Source: Streptomyces sp. NRRL F-6492
Lineage (GTDB): Bacteria > Actinomycetota > Actinomycetes > Streptomycetales > Streptomycetaceae
Assembly (NCBI RefSeq): GCF_001280125.1
Contig: NZ_LGEG01000241.1
Coordinates: 5,743 to 69,742, forward strand
Reading direction: 5' to 3'
DNA: 64,000 bases
Shown here: one piece after another, positions 36,685 to 45,102 of the stretch
How positions within the stretch are numbered: the stretch's first letter is position 1
Layout: the number at the start of each line of letters is the position of its first letter
Notes under the pieces: model-generated
What the model saw: the letters and a program-made list of their open reading frames with translations, nothing else
What the model was told of the DNA's origin: nothing
Databases searched by the model: none
Position numbers and translations under genes: made by a program

Positions 36685-37355
36685 CGCTTCACCGCCAGTC
36701 GCTTGGCCGCCCAGCCCAGGACGAGGCCGGTGGGGAGGGTCAGGACGATGAAGCCGAAGGCGAAGACCGCGAAGACCGCGAAGAGCGAGTCCGCCTCGTT
36801 CTCGATCATCTCCTTCATCAGGAGCGCCGCCTCGGCGGCGCTGATGGCCGCCGCCACGGTGGTGTTCTTGGTGAGGGCGATCAGGACGTTGGCCAGCGGG
36901 GTCACCGCGGCGCGGAAGGCCTGCGGGAGCACCACCAGGGTGAGGACCTGGAAGAAGCTCAGGCCCAGCGCGCGGGCTGCCTCGGCCTGGCCCGGCGGCA
37001 CCGTGTTGATGCCGGAGCGCAGCGCCTCGCAGACGAACGTGCCGGTGTACGCGACCAGTCCGAGGATCGCGAGGCGGAAGCCGATCGTCTCGGAGTCGTC
37101 GGCGCCGAGCGTGATCCCGAGGGTCTGGTCGAGGCCCAGCGAGCAGGCCACGATGACCACGGTCAGCGGGGTGTTCCGGACGAGGTTGACGTACGCGGTG
37201 CCGAAGTTCCGCATGAGCGGGACCGGGCTGACCCGCATGGCGGCCAGGGCCGTGCCCCAGATCAGCGAGCCGATCGCCGAGTAGAAGGCGAGTTGCGCCG
37301 TCACCCAGAAGGCGCCGAGCAGGTCGTACTGCCCGGAATCAAGAAAGTCGAACAC
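36681..37355 (-). CDS. gluC: Glutamate ABC transporter permease
   Basis: This 224-residue permease has five or six helices, an N-terminal LGAFWVTAQLAFYSAIGSLI and the EAA loop EAARALGLSFFQVLTLVVLP (about 135-155), pairing with the ATPase. It starts 120 bases after the gluB stop; a 16-bp hairpin in that gap probably lowers its expression relative to the binding protein. The stop overlaps the start of gluD. Confidence 0.93.
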   Translation of the reverse strand: MFDFLDSGQYDLLGAFWVTAQLAFYSAIGSLIWGTALAAMRVSPVPLMRNFGTAYVNLVRNTPLTVVIVACSLGLDQTLGITLGADDSETIGFRLAILGLVAYTGTFVCEALRSGINTVPPGQAEAARALGLSFFQVLTLVVLPQAFRAAVTPLANVLIALTKNTTVAAAISAAEAALLMKEMIENEADSLFAVFAVFAFGFIVLTLPTGLVLGWAAKRLAVKR

Positions 37356-37422
37356 GATGCCCCGCGCTCTCCCCTGGTGGTCGGTCGGTGTGGAGGCCGC
37401 CGTGTGGACGGCGGCCGGTGCC

Positions 37423-37461
37423 GGAGTGACGGCCGCCCTCCTGCGGGGCGGCCGTCACTCC
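37423..37461 (-). promoter_or_regulatory. Intercistronic hairpin between gluB and gluC
   Basis: A perfect 16-bp inverted repeat (GGAGTGACGGCCGCCC and its complement) with a 7-base loop begins 15 bases after the gluB stop. It may act as partial terminator or 3'-end stabiliser, giving more binding protein than permease, as in other binding-protein operons. Confidence 0.75.
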
Positions 37462-37475
37462 TTGGGCGGGGTGGG

Positions 37476-38297
37476 TCAGCCCTCGACCTTCGGCGCGGGC
37501 TCGTACTTGTAGCCGGAGGGGCCGAAGTGCGTCTCGACGAGCTTCTTCCAGGTGCCGTCGGAGACCATCTTCTCCAGCGCCTTGTTGATCTTGCCGCGCA
37601 GCTCGTCGTCGCCCTTCTTGACGCCGATGCCGTACTTCTCGTCGCTCATCCGCAGGCCGACGAGCTTGAACTTGCCCTGGTTCTCCTTCTGCGAGGCGTA
37701 GCCCGCGAGGATGGAGTCGTCGGTGGTGAGGGCGTCGACGCGCTTGTTCTCCAGGCCGGTCAGGCACTCGGAGTAACCGCCGAGCTGGCGCAGGTCGGCC
37801 TTGGGGGCGAGCTTGTCGCGGACGTTCTGCGCGGAGGTCGAGCCGGTGACCGAGCAGAGCTTCTTGGCGTTGAGGTCCTCGACCTTGGTGATCGAGCTGT
37901 CGTCGGAGCGCACGAGCAGGTCCTGGTGGGCCAGGAAGTACGGACCGGCGAAGTCGACCTCCTTCTTGCGCTTGTCGTTGATCGAGTAGCTGGCGACGAT
38001 GAACTTCACGTCGCCGTTCTTGATCAGGTTCTCGCGCTCGGCGCTCGGCGCCTGCTTGAAGTTGATCTTGTCCTCGGCGTAGCCGAGCTCCTTGGCCACG
38101 TAACGGGCGACGTCGACGTCGAAGCCGGCGTACGTGCCGTCCGGGGTCTTCAGGCCCAGGCCGGGCTGGTCGAACTTGATGCCGACGGTGATCTTGTCGC
38201 CGTTGCTCCCGGAGTCGGACCCGCCACCACAGGCCGTCGCGGTCAGGGCGAGCAGGGCGACGGCCGCGGCGGCGGCGGAGGTGTTGCGAAGCTTCAT
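37476..38297 (-). CDS. gluB: Glutamate-binding lipoprotein
   Basis: This 273-residue solute-binding protein has a lipoprotein signal with lipobox LTATAC (Cys about 23) after a short basic, Ala/Leu-rich leader, then a Gly/Ser linker and a family 3 binding domain (ITVGIKFDQPGLGLKTPDGT, YAGFDVDVARYVAKELGY, FIVASYSINDKRKKEVDFA). Lipid anchoring outside the membrane is expected. ATG 38297 gives a proper signal peptide; a frame extension to 38345 would bury it. gluA is 53 bases upstream, and a hairpin follows the stop. Confidence 0.93.
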   Translation of the reverse strand: MKLRNTSAAAAAVALLALTATACGGGSDSGSNGDKITVGIKFDQPGLGLKTPDGTYAGFDVDVARYVAKELGYAEDKINFKQAPSAERENLIKNGDVKFIVASYSINDKRKKEVDFAGPYFLAHQDLLVRSDDSSITKVEDLNAKKLCSVTGSTSAQNVRDKLAPKADLRQLGGYSECLTGLENKRVDALTTDDSILAGYASQKENQGKFKLVGLRMSDEKYGIGVKKGDDELRGKINKALEKMVSDGTWKKLVETHFGPSGYKYEPAPKVEG

Positions 38298-38350
38298 CGA
38301 GGAAAGTCCCTTGGCTAGGCGTGAGTGGGGAAGAATAGGTCCCAACTCGC

Positions 38351-39100
38351 TCAGTGGTGAAGGATCTTGGAGAGGAAGTCCTTGGCGCGATCACTGCGCG
38401 GGTTGCTGAAGAACTCCTCGGGAGAGGCCTGTTCGACGATCTTCCCGTCCGCCATGAAGACGACCCGGTTGGCGGCGGAGCGCGCGAAGCCCATCTCGTG
38501 GGTCACGACCACCATCGTCATGCCGTCCCGGGCCAGCTGCTGCATGACCTCCAGGACCTCGTTGATCATCTCGGGGTCGAGGGCCGAGGTCGGCTCGTCG
38601 AAGAGCATGACCTTCGGGTCCATCGCGAGCGCGCGGGCGACGACGCCGACCCGGTCGAGCAGGGCCCGGGCCTTGGCCTCGGCGGCCTTCTTCTCCGTCC
38701 TGCGGACCTTGATCTGCCCCAGCATCACGTTCTCGAGCACCGTCTTGTGCGAGAACAGGTTGAACGACTGGAACACCATGCCGACGTCGGACCGCAGCCG
38801 GGCGAGCTCCTTGCCCTCCTGCGGCAGCGGCTTGCCGTCGATGGTGATGGTGCCGGAGTCGATGCTCTCCAGCCGGTTGATCGTGCGGCACAGCGTCGAC
38901 TTGCCGGACCCGGACGGTCCGATGACGACCACGACCTCGCCGCGGGTGATCGTCAGATCGATGTCCTGGAGGACATGCAGTGCGCCGAAGTGCTTGTTCA
39001 CGTCGGACAGTACGACCAGGTCGTCCGCGGCACGCGGGGTGTCCTGCGGACCCTTGGACAGGGCGTCCTTCGGATCCTTGGACACTGACTCTCCGCTCAT
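38351..39100 (-). CDS. gluA: Glutamate ABC transporter ATPase lacking the signature segment
   Basis: The protein is 249 residues. Walker [10 protein letters not shown] (about 60-68), Q loop MVFQSFNLF, Walker B VMLFDEP, D loop SALD and H loop VTHEM are all present. The ABC signature (LSGGQ) is absent: LLDRVGV runs straight into [12 protein letters not shown] (about 148-166), where relatives have some 20 extra residues containing YPAQLSGGQQQRVAI. The gap is in frame, so translation continues to the normal end ILHH. Without the signature, ATP sandwiching with the partner subunit should fail. The start has GAGGAGGACGG upstream. It may be a recent deletion or an assembly error; gluBCD look intact. 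Confidence 0.9.
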   Translation of the reverse strand: MSGESVSKDPKDALSKGPQDTPRAADDLVVLSDVNKHFGALHVLQDIDLTITRGEVVVVIGPSGSGKSTLCRTINRLESIDSGTITIDGKPLPQEGKELARLRSDVGMVFQSFNLFSHKTVLENVMLGQIKVRRTEKKAAEAKARALLDRVGVVARALAMDPKVMLFDEPTSALDPEMINEVLEVMQQLARDGMTMVVVTHEMGFARSAANRVVFMADGKIVEQASPEEFFSNPRSDRAKDFLSKILHH

Positions 39101-39147
39101 CGGCCTCTTGCTCCGTCCTCCTCGGTTGGGGAGGACACTAGAGACCC

Positions 39148-39170
39148 GATGTGACGACCGTCATCACATC
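39148..39170 (-). promoter_or_regulatory. Palindromic operator candidate upstream of gluA
   Basis: GATGTGA-N9-TCACATC is a perfect 7-bp inverted repeat with an inner perfect TGACG-AC-CGTCA. It lies just upstream of a minus-strand TAGTGT -10 candidate (39140-39135) and so would overlap the gluA -35 region. Regulator unknown. Confidence 0.5.
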
Positions 39171-39314
39171 TGAGCGGAAATTGAGGATAACGATCCGGCC
39201 GCAACCGGACACACTGCGTGAAGGCGACACCGGCCGCCGTACCAGGTGCATCACGGAAACGCCCGCGTAACGGGGGGACACTTGACTGTGACGCCCACGT
39301 CCGGTGTTCATGCT

Positions 39315-39331
39315 CTGGTACCACCTGGTAC
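39315..39331 (+). promoter_or_regulatory. CTGGTAC direct repeat, candidate OmpR-type regulator site
   Basis: CTGGTAC at 39315-39321 and 39325-39331, period 10 bp, about 100 bases before the response-regulator ATG. Tandem half-sites one helical turn apart are the usual OmpR/PhoB target, so autoregulation is a possibility. Confidence 0.4.
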
Positions 39332-39430
39332 ACAGAGACCCGGCATCCGGCGCGAGCGACCCGGAGAACGGCGCGGAGACCGCGCACGGGACCGGGGACG
39401 GGACCACGGAAGATCACGGAGGAGGTACGC

Positions 39431-40144
39431 ATGCGACTGCTGCTCGTGGAGGACGACGACCACGTCGCCGCCGCCCTCTCCGCGATCCTCGCGAAGCACG
39501 GCTTCGCCGTCACCCACGCCCGCAACGGCGAGGAGGCGCTCCAGGCCGTCCTGCCCACCGCGCACGGCGAGCGCCCCTCCTACGGGGTGATCCTGCTCGA
39601 CCTCGGCCTGCCCGACCAGGACGGCTACCAGGTCTGCGGCCGCATCCGGAAGCTCACCACCACCCCGGTGATCATGGTGACCGCGCGCGCGGACGTGCGC
39701 TCCCGGATCCACGGGCTCAACCTCGGCGCCGACGACTACGTCGTCAAGCCCTACGACCCCGGCGAGCTCCTCGCCCGCATCCACGCCGTCAGCCGGCGCA
39801 GCACCGGCCCCGAGGAGACCGGCGCGGCCGCCGGGAGCGGCGAAGGGACCCGGCTGCGGCTCGGCTCCGTCACCATCGAGCTGCCCACCCGCCGGGTCAG
39901 CGTCGAGGGCGAGAGCGTCCAGCTGACCCGCAAGGAGTTCGACCTCCTCGCCCTCCTCGCCCAGCGGCCCGGCGTCGTCTTCCGCCGCGAGCAGATCATC
40001 AGCGAGGTCTGGCACACCAGTTGGGAGGGGACCGGCCGCACCCTGGAGGTGCACGTGGCCTCCCTGCGCTCCAAGCTGCGGATGCCCGCCCTGATCGAGA
40101 CCGTGCGGGGCGTCGGCTACCGCCTGGTCGCCCCCGCCGCGTAA
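39431..40144 (+). CDS. OmpR/PhoB-family response regulator
   Basis: This 237-residue regulator has a receiver (about 1-125) with Asp57 in VILLDLGLPDQDG, the acidic residues in LLVEDDDH and Lys in DYVVKPYDPGELLARI. A winged-helix DNA-binding domain (about 140-232) contains LTRKEFDLLALLAQRPGVVF and the final RGVGYRL. ATG 39431 has GGAGG 5 bases upstream. The partner kinase follows after 18 bases. The upstream frame back to 39218 is non-coding leader. Confidence 0.93.
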   Translation: MRLLLVEDDDHVAAALSAILAKHGFAVTHARNGEEALQAVLPTAHGERPSYGVILLDLGLPDQDGYQVCGRIRKLTTTPVIMVTARADVRSRIHGLNLGADDYVVKPYDPGELLARIHAVSRRSTGPEETGAAAGSGEGTRLRLGSVTIELPTRRVSVEGESVQLTRKEFDLLALLAQRPGVVFRREQIISEVWHTSWEGTGRTLEVHVASLRSKLRMPALIETVRGVGYRLVAPAA

Positions 40145-40162
40145 CCGCCCGGCGGTCCCTCC

Positions 40163-41590
40163 GTGCGCACCCGACTCCTTCCGCTGCTCATCGTCCTCAT
40201 GGCCGGCGTGCTGCTCGCCCTGGGCTTCCCGCTCGCCGCCAGCCTCGCCGCCTCCGAACAGCAGCGGGTCGTCGTCGACCGGCTCGACGACGCCGCCCGC
40301 TTCGCCGCCCTCGCCCAGTTCGTCGGTGAGGGCAGCTTCGGCACCGACGAGCGGGGCGCCACGCTCAGCGGCGAACTCGCCAGCTACCACGACGTGTACG
40401 GCATCCGGACCGGGATCTTCTACCGCGACAACCGCGCCATGGCCGCCGCCCCCGAGGACTGGGCCGTCCCGTACGAGGGGGAGGGCAGGCGCGCCTTCCA
40501 CGAGGCGTTGCTCGGGCGCCGCAGCCACGACCCGCCCCAGGTGTGGCCCTGGCAGCCCGGCGCGCGGCTCACCATCGCCTCCCCGGTCGTCCGCGACGGC
40601 GACGTCGTCGCCGTCGTCGTCACCGACTCGCCCACCGGCCAGCTCCGCTCCCGCATCCTGCGCGGCTGGCTGCTGATCTTCGCGGGCGAGTCCGCCGCGA
40701 TGCTGCTCGCCGTCGGCGCCGCCTTCCGGCTCACCGGCTGGGTGCTGCGGCCGGTCCGCGTCCTCGACGCCGTCACCCACGACATCGCCACCGGCCGGAT
40801 GAACTCCCGGGTCGCCGCCACCGGGGGCCCGCCCGAGCTGCGGCGCCTGGCGCACTCCTTCAACGAGATGGCCGACCACGTCGAGGAGGCCCTGGAACAG
40901 CAGCGGGCCTTCGTCGCCGACGCCTCCCACCAACTGCGCAACCCGCTCGCCGCGCTGCTCCTGCGGATCGAGCTGCTCGCCCTGGAGCTGCCCGAGGGGA
41001 ACGAGGAGATCGCCTCCGTACGGACCGAGGGCAAGCGCCTCGCCCGGGTCCTCGACGACCTCCTCGACCTGGCGCTCGCCGAGCACGCGGCGGCCGAGCT
41101 GCGGCTCACCGACGTCGGCGCGCTCACCGCCGAGCGGGTCGCGTCCTGGCGGCCGGTCGCCGAGGACAAGGGCGTCGTCCTGGAGGGGGAGTGCGGGGCG
41201 GTCACGGCCTGGGCGGACCCGGTGGCCCTCTCCAGCGCCCTCGACGCGGTCATCGACAACGCGCTGAAGTTCACCCCGGCCGGGGAGGAGGTCACGGTCG
41301 CGGTCGCGGTCGTCCCGGACGGGAAGACCGTCGCCGTCGTCGTCGCCGACCGCGGGCCCGGCCTCACGGAGGAGGAGCTCGGCCGGGTCGGGGACCGCTT
41401 CTGGCGCGCGGGCCGGCACCAGAACGTCAAGGGCTCGGGCCTGGGCCTCTCCATCGCGCGCGTCCTGCTGACGGCGGGCGGGGGCGGGGTGGCCTTCGCG
41501 CCGAACGAACCGCACGGCCTGCGGGTGACGGTCACCGTCCCCCGGCACGCCCCGGCGGAACCGCGGGGTCAGGGCTTCACCGAGCGGTAG
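40163..41590 (+). CDS. OmpR-partner sensor histidine kinase
   Basis: This 475-residue kinase has a first transmembrane helix (about 5-30), an extracytoplasmic sensor segment of about 135 residues, a second helix (about 168-192), HAMP linker (about 195-245), HisKA with phospho-acceptor His256 in FVADASHQLRNPLAALL, and a HATPase with the N box DAVIDNALKFTPAG and the GSGLGLSIARVLL loop. It starts at GTG 40163 and is certainly co-transcribed with the upstream regulator. Its end overlaps the convergent TAXI-type gene by 22 bases. Stimulus unknown; glutamate transport genes lie divergently. Confidence 0.93.
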   Translation: MRTRLLPLLIVLMAGVLLALGFPLAASLAASEQQRVVVDRLDDAARFAALAQFVGEGSFGTDERGATLSGELASYHDVYGIRTGIFYRDNRAMAAAPEDWAVPYEGEGRRAFHEALLGRRSHDPPQVWPWQPGARLTIASPVVRDGDVVAVVVTDSPTGQLRSRILRGWLLIFAGESAAMLLAVGAAFRLTGWVLRPVRVLDAVTHDIATGRMNSRVAATGGPPELRRLAHSFNEMADHVEEALEQQRAFVADASHQLRNPLAALLLRIELLALELPEGNEEIASVRTEGKRLARVLDDLLDLALAEHAAAELRLTDVGALTAERVASWRPVAEDKGVVLEGECGAVTAWADPVALSSALDAVIDNALKFTPAGEEVTVAVAVVPDGKTVAVVVADRGPGLTEEELGRVGDRFWRAGRHQNVKGSGLGLSIARVLLTAGGGGVAFAPNEPHGLRVTVTVPRHAPAEPRGQGFTER

Positions 41591-42567
41591 TAGCGGCGGG
41601 CGCCCTCGTGGAGCTCCAGGGGGTCGGTGTAGACGGCGGTGCGCAGGTCCACCAGCTGGGCCGGGTGGACCTGGCGGCCGATCCCGTCCCTGCTCCTGAT
41701 CACCGTACGGGTGAAGCCCTCCACCAGGTCCGCGTCGGCCTCCTCCGTGGTGACCAGGAGGTTCGCCACGGCCAGCGTCTCGACCCGCTGCCCGTCCTGC
41801 GCCTTCGCGTACGCGTCGGCCGGTATCACCGCCGAACGGTAGTGGCGGGTCGAATCGCCGACGTCGTGCAGCTGGTCGACCAGCTCCGCGTCCAGCGGGA
41901 TCAGCCGGACCGGGGTCCGGTCGGACAGCTTCTGCACCGCCTCGGTGGGCAGCCCGCCCGACCAGAAGAAGGCGTCCAGCTCGCCGCGCTCCAGGAGCCC
42001 CGGCATGGTGTCGATGCCCGCCGAGACCGCCTTCACGTCCCGTACGGGGGCCAGGCCCGCCGCCGCGAGGACCCGGTCCGCGATCAGCCGCACGCCCGAC
42101 CCGTCCTGGCCCACGCCGACCCGCAGGCCCTTCAGGTCCTCCACCCTCCGTAGCGACGACCCCTTGCGGACCACGAGCTGTACGTAGTCGTCGTACAACC
42201 GGGCGCAGCCGCGCAGCCGCTCGAAACCGGGCCGGCGCTCGCGCTGGTACTGGGCCACCGCGTCGGCCGTGGCGATGGTGAAGTCCGCCGCGCCCGACGC
42301 CACCCGGGCCAGGTTCTGCTGGGAGCCCTCGCTGTCCGTGAGCCGTATCGACACCTCGGGCAGGTCCTGGGCCAGGGCGTGCTTGAGGAGGTTCCCGTAC
42401 CGCTGGTACACGCCGGTGGGGACGCCCGTGCTGAAGGTGACCGAGCCGCTGGGGACGGGGGAGCCGAAGGGGACCAGCCACCACACCAGCATCCCGCACA
42501 CCGCGAGCAGCGCGGCCGTGACCGCCAGGACACGGCGGCGGGCGGCACGGGAGAGGGAGGCGAACAT
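41569..42567 (-). CDS. TAXI-family TRAP transporter solute-binding protein
   Basis: This 332-residue exported protein has a signal or anchor helix at about 10-33 without lipobox, then a TAXI-type binding domain: TFSTGVPTGVYQRYGNLL, FTIATADAVAQYQ, LRVGVGQDGSGVR and DAFFWSGGLPTEAV. Such proteins deliver glutamate or similar acids to TRAP permeases, but no permease gene is adjacent. A link to the neighbouring kinase as ligand sensor is possible. A minus-strand CAGGAT lies 7 bases before the ATG. The 3' end overlaps the kinase gene convergently. Confidence 0.85.
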   Translation of the reverse strand: MFASLSRAARRRVLAVTAALLAVCGMLVWWLVPFGSPVPSGSVTFSTGVPTGVYQRYGNLLKHALAQDLPEVSIRLTDSEGSQQNLARVASGAADFTIATADAVAQYQRERRPGFERLRGCARLYDDYVQLVVRKGSSLRRVEDLKGLRVGVGQDGSGVRLIADRVLAAAGLAPVRDVKAVSAGIDTMPGLLERGELDAFFWSGGLPTEAVQKLSDRTPVRLIPLDAELVDQLHDVGDSTRHYRSAVIPADAYAKAQDGQRVETLAVANLLVTTEEADADLVEGFTRTVIRSRDGIGRQVHPAQLVDLRTAVYTDPLELHEGARRYYRSVKP

Positions 42568-42600
42568 GGGGCCGATCCTGCCAGCCCACCGCCGCTCCTG

Positions 42601-42732
42601 GCCAGGGACGGCGGGGATGGCGGGGACGGCTGGGGGCAGCCGGGGGCGGCGAGGGACGGCCGGGGATGGCGGGGACGGCCAGGGGCGGCCGGGATGGCGG
42701 GGACGGCCAGGGGCGGCCGGGGGCAGCCGGGG
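42601..42732. repeat. GC-rich tandem repeat, unit about 28 bp
   Basis: GGGATGGCGGGGACGGCCAG with following GGGCGGCC is repeated at 42663 and 42691, with diverged flanking copies. It lies just upstream of the TAXI gene (minus strand). Confidence 0.65.
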
Positions 42733-42989
42733 CCGCCCCGCGCCCCCGGGGCCGGAGTGCGCTCCGCCGAAGCGGTGAGCGCTCCCGGCGGCGCGGGCCG
42801 CGCCGTGTGTCCTGCCGGGGCGGTGGTGCCCCGGCGGTTAGCGTCGGAAGGCGTTCGGTGATCTTGAGGACAGTCCCCTGTCCGCCCCTGGCGTCCCCCT
42901 CCGAACGCACCGCTCCCGTCCGTCCCCGTCCCGCCTCACCCCGCCGCGGCGGTGGGGCGGCGTCCTTCCCCGGCCCGGGGACGCGGGGC

Positions 42990-43003
42990 TTCGGGATCCC
43001 GAA
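42990..43003. promoter_or_regulatory. 14-bp palindrome upstream of the oxidoreductase
   Basis: TTCGGGATCCCGAA is perfectly symmetric and lies about 45 bases before a TAGCGT candidate -10 box. A repressor or activator site is possible; no regulator is assigned. Confidence 0.35.
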
Positions 43004-43139
43004 CCCTCTTCCGTGCCGGAGGCCGCGGGCGGGACCGCCGGTCGATAGCGTCCCGAGGACCTCCTCGTACGAGAACCGCCCCGTACGGCCGTCGGGGCGC
43101 CCGCGCGGTCACGGCCGGGTCCCCGGAAAGGACCGCCCC

Positions 43140-44057
43140 GTGAAGTTCGGCGTCAACCTGCCCAACTACGGGCCCGAGGCCACCCCCGACGCCCTCGCCG
43201 GCTGGGCGCTGCGGGTGGAGGCGATGGGCTACCACTACGTCATGGTCTCCGACCACGTGGCGCTCACCCCGGACGTGCGGCGCCTCTTCCCCGCCCCGTT
43301 CTACGACCCCTTCGCGACCCTCGCCTGGCTCGCCGGCGTCACCGGGACCGTGGGCCTCGGGACCACGGTCGCGATCCTCCCGTACCGGCACCCCGTGCAC
43401 ACCGCCCGGATCGCCGCCAACATCGACCGGTTCAGCGGCGGGCGCCTCGTCTTCGGAGCGGCGGCCGGCTGGGCCGCCGGGGAGTTCGACGTCCTCGGCG
43501 TCCCGTACCGCGAGCGCGGCGCGATCAGCGACGAGTACCTCGCCGCCGTCAAGGCCTGCTGGCGGGACGAGGTCGCCTCCTTCGACGGCGCCCACGTCTC
43601 CTTCCGCGAGGTGCACACCGGGCCGCTGCCCGTGCAGCGGCCCGGCCCGCCCGTCTGGGTCGGCGGCCACAGCCGCGGCGCGCTGCGCCGGGCCGTCCGC
43701 CTCGGGGACGCCTGGCACCCCACGTCCGTCTCCGGTGCCTGGCTCCTCGGCGTGGGACTGCCCATGCTCCGCCGGATCGCGGAGGAACACGAGCTGCCGG
43801 TGCCGGGAGTCTGCCCCCGCGTCAAACTCCGGGTCACCCCGAGGCCGTTGGGGCCGGGGCGGCTGCTCGGCGAAGGCACCCCGGCCCAGATCGCCGACGA
43901 CCTCGGCCTGCTCCAGGGCCTCGGCGCGCGGGCCGTCGTCCTCGACCCCACCTACCCGGGCGACCGGCGGAAGGCGGGGCGCACCGAGCGGGACCTCGAC
44001 GTCCTGGAGGCCCTGGTGAAGGAGACCATCGACGTGGACGCCGGGACGGTGCGGTGA
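43140..44057 (+). CDS. LLM-class (luciferase-like) F420-dependent oxidoreductase
   Basis: This 305-residue TIM-barrel protein of the luciferase-like family starts KFGVNLPNYGPEATPDALAG and has YHYVMVSDHVALTP, LGTTVAILPYRHPVHTARIA, GGRLVFGAAAGWAAGEFDVL, YRERGAISDEYL and PVWVGGHSRGALRRAV. In actinobacteria most such proteins use coenzyme F420. Substrate unknown. GTG 43140 has GGAAAGGA upstream. The LysR regulator follows in the same direction after about 95 bases. Confidence 0.87.
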   Translation: MKFGVNLPNYGPEATPDALAGWALRVEAMGYHYVMVSDHVALTPDVRRLFPAPFYDPFATLAWLAGVTGTVGLGTTVAILPYRHPVHTARIAANIDRFSGGRLVFGAAAGWAAGEFDVLGVPYRERGAISDEYLAAVKACWRDEVASFDGAHVSFREVHTGPLPVQRPGPPVWVGGHSRGALRRAVRLGDAWHPTSVSGAWLLGVGLPMLRRIAEEHELPVPGVCPRVKLRVTPRPLGPGRLLGEGTPAQIADDLGLLQGLGARAVVLDPTYPGDRRKAGRTERDLDVLEALVKETIDVDAGTVR

Positions 44058-44153
44058 CGGGACGCGCGTGACGGCCCGTCACGTACGGGGGCCGGCCGCG
44101 TACGATGCCCGGGGGGCGCTCCGCGCGGCGTCCCGGGGGAGGGGGAGCGGGAC

Positions 44154-45086
44154 GTGGCCGATCCGGACCTGCGGAAGCTCCGCGTGCTGAGGGAGCTCGG
44201 CGAACGCGGCACCGTCAGCGCGGCCGCCCGCGCACTCCACCTCACCCCGCAGGCCGTCTCGCAGCAGATCAGCGCCCTGGGGCGGGAGTTGGGCGTCCCG
44301 CTCACCGAACCCTCCGGGCGCCGGCTGCGGCTCACGGGGGAGGCCCGGATCGTGCTCCGGCACGCCGACGCCGTCTTCACCCAGGTCGAGCGGATGCGCG
44401 CGGAACTCGCCGCGCACCGGAGCGGCGAGCACGGCGAGGTGGCCGTGGCCGGCTTCTCCACCACCCTTTCGGCGCTGATCCTGCCCGCCGTGGCCCGGCT
44501 GCGGGAGACCCGGCCGCTGCTGCGCACCTCGCTGGCCGAGGTCGACCCGCCGGAGAGCTTCTCCCTGCTGCACCGCGGCGAGACCGACGTCGTCATCTCC
44601 GCCGACACCGCCCGGAACCCGGGCCCGGCGGGCGCCGACGGCCGCCCCGACGGGCGGTTCCACCGGGTCCCGCTCTGCGAGGACCCCTTCGACGTCGCCC
44701 TCCCCGAGGGCCACCGGCTCCTCGACGGGCCCCGGCTGCTCCTCTCCGACCTCGCCGGGGAGACCTGGATCTTCGCCACCACCGGCATGTGCCACGACAT
44801 CGGCGTGGCCGCGTGCACGGCCGCCGGATTCACCCCGCGGGCCTCCCACGCCATCGGCGACTGGGACGCCACCCTCGCGGCGGTGCGGCTCGGCCTCGGG
44901 GTCGCGCTCGTCCCGCGCATGGCCGGACCGGCTCCGCGGCCCGAGGTGACGGTCCGCGCGTTCAGCGAGCGGGCCCCCTCCCGCACGGTCTTCGCGGCCG
45001 TACGGGAAGGCAGCCAGACCTCCCCGGAGATCGCCGCCGTCCTGGACGCGCTGCGTACCGTCGCCGGGGCGTCCGCGGCCGCCTGA
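44154..45086 (+). CDS. LysR-family transcriptional regulator
   Basis: This 310-residue protein has the N-terminal HTH (about 5-62; LRVLRELGERGTVSAAARAL, HLTPQAVSQQISALGRELGV) and a substrate-binding domain (about 90-300; VAVAGFSTTLSALILPAVAR). Its GTG has GGGGGAGGGGG upstream. LysR proteins commonly control a neighbouring transporter; here the EamA permease lies downstream beyond a repeat-filled gap, and the F420-type oxidoreductase lies upstream. The effector is unknown. Confidence 0.9.
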   Translation: MADPDLRKLRVLRELGERGTVSAAARALHLTPQAVSQQISALGRELGVPLTEPSGRRLRLTGEARIVLRHADAVFTQVERMRAELAAHRSGEHGEVAVAGFSTTLSALILPAVARLRETRPLLRTSLAEVDPPESFSLLHRGETDVVISADTARNPGPAGADGRPDGRFHRVPLCEDPFDVALPEGHRLLDGPRLLLSDLAGETWIFATTGMCHDIGVAACTAAGFTPRASHAIGDWDATLAAVRLGLGVALVPRMAGPAPRPEVTVRAFSERAPSRTVFAAVREGSQTSPEIAAVLDALRTVAGASAAA

Positions 45087-45102
45087 CCGGCCACCCGTCC
45101 GC

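Larger units (their letters stand above)
39101..39430. other. Divergent control region between gluABCD and the OmpR-type system
   Basis: This 330-bp gap has no gene. Besides the palindrome at 39148-39170 it holds TTGACT (near 39283) and a direct repeat at 39315-39331, both likely belonging to the promoter of the rightward regulator. Confidence 0.5.
42568..43139. other. Long intergenic region between TAXI protein and F420-type oxidoreductase
   Basis: This 572-bp gap has no supported gene. It begins with a GC-rich tandem repeat (42601-42732). A perfect palindrome TTCGGGATCCCGAA lies at 42990-43003 and a possible -10 box TAGCGT at 43046-43051, upstream of the oxidoreductase. Confidence 0.55.

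Noticed and set aside
39308..42910. Minus-strand frame of 1200 codons opposite the OmpR-type system
   Set aside because: Antisense shadow; the real minus-strand gene here is the shorter TAXI protein in another frame.
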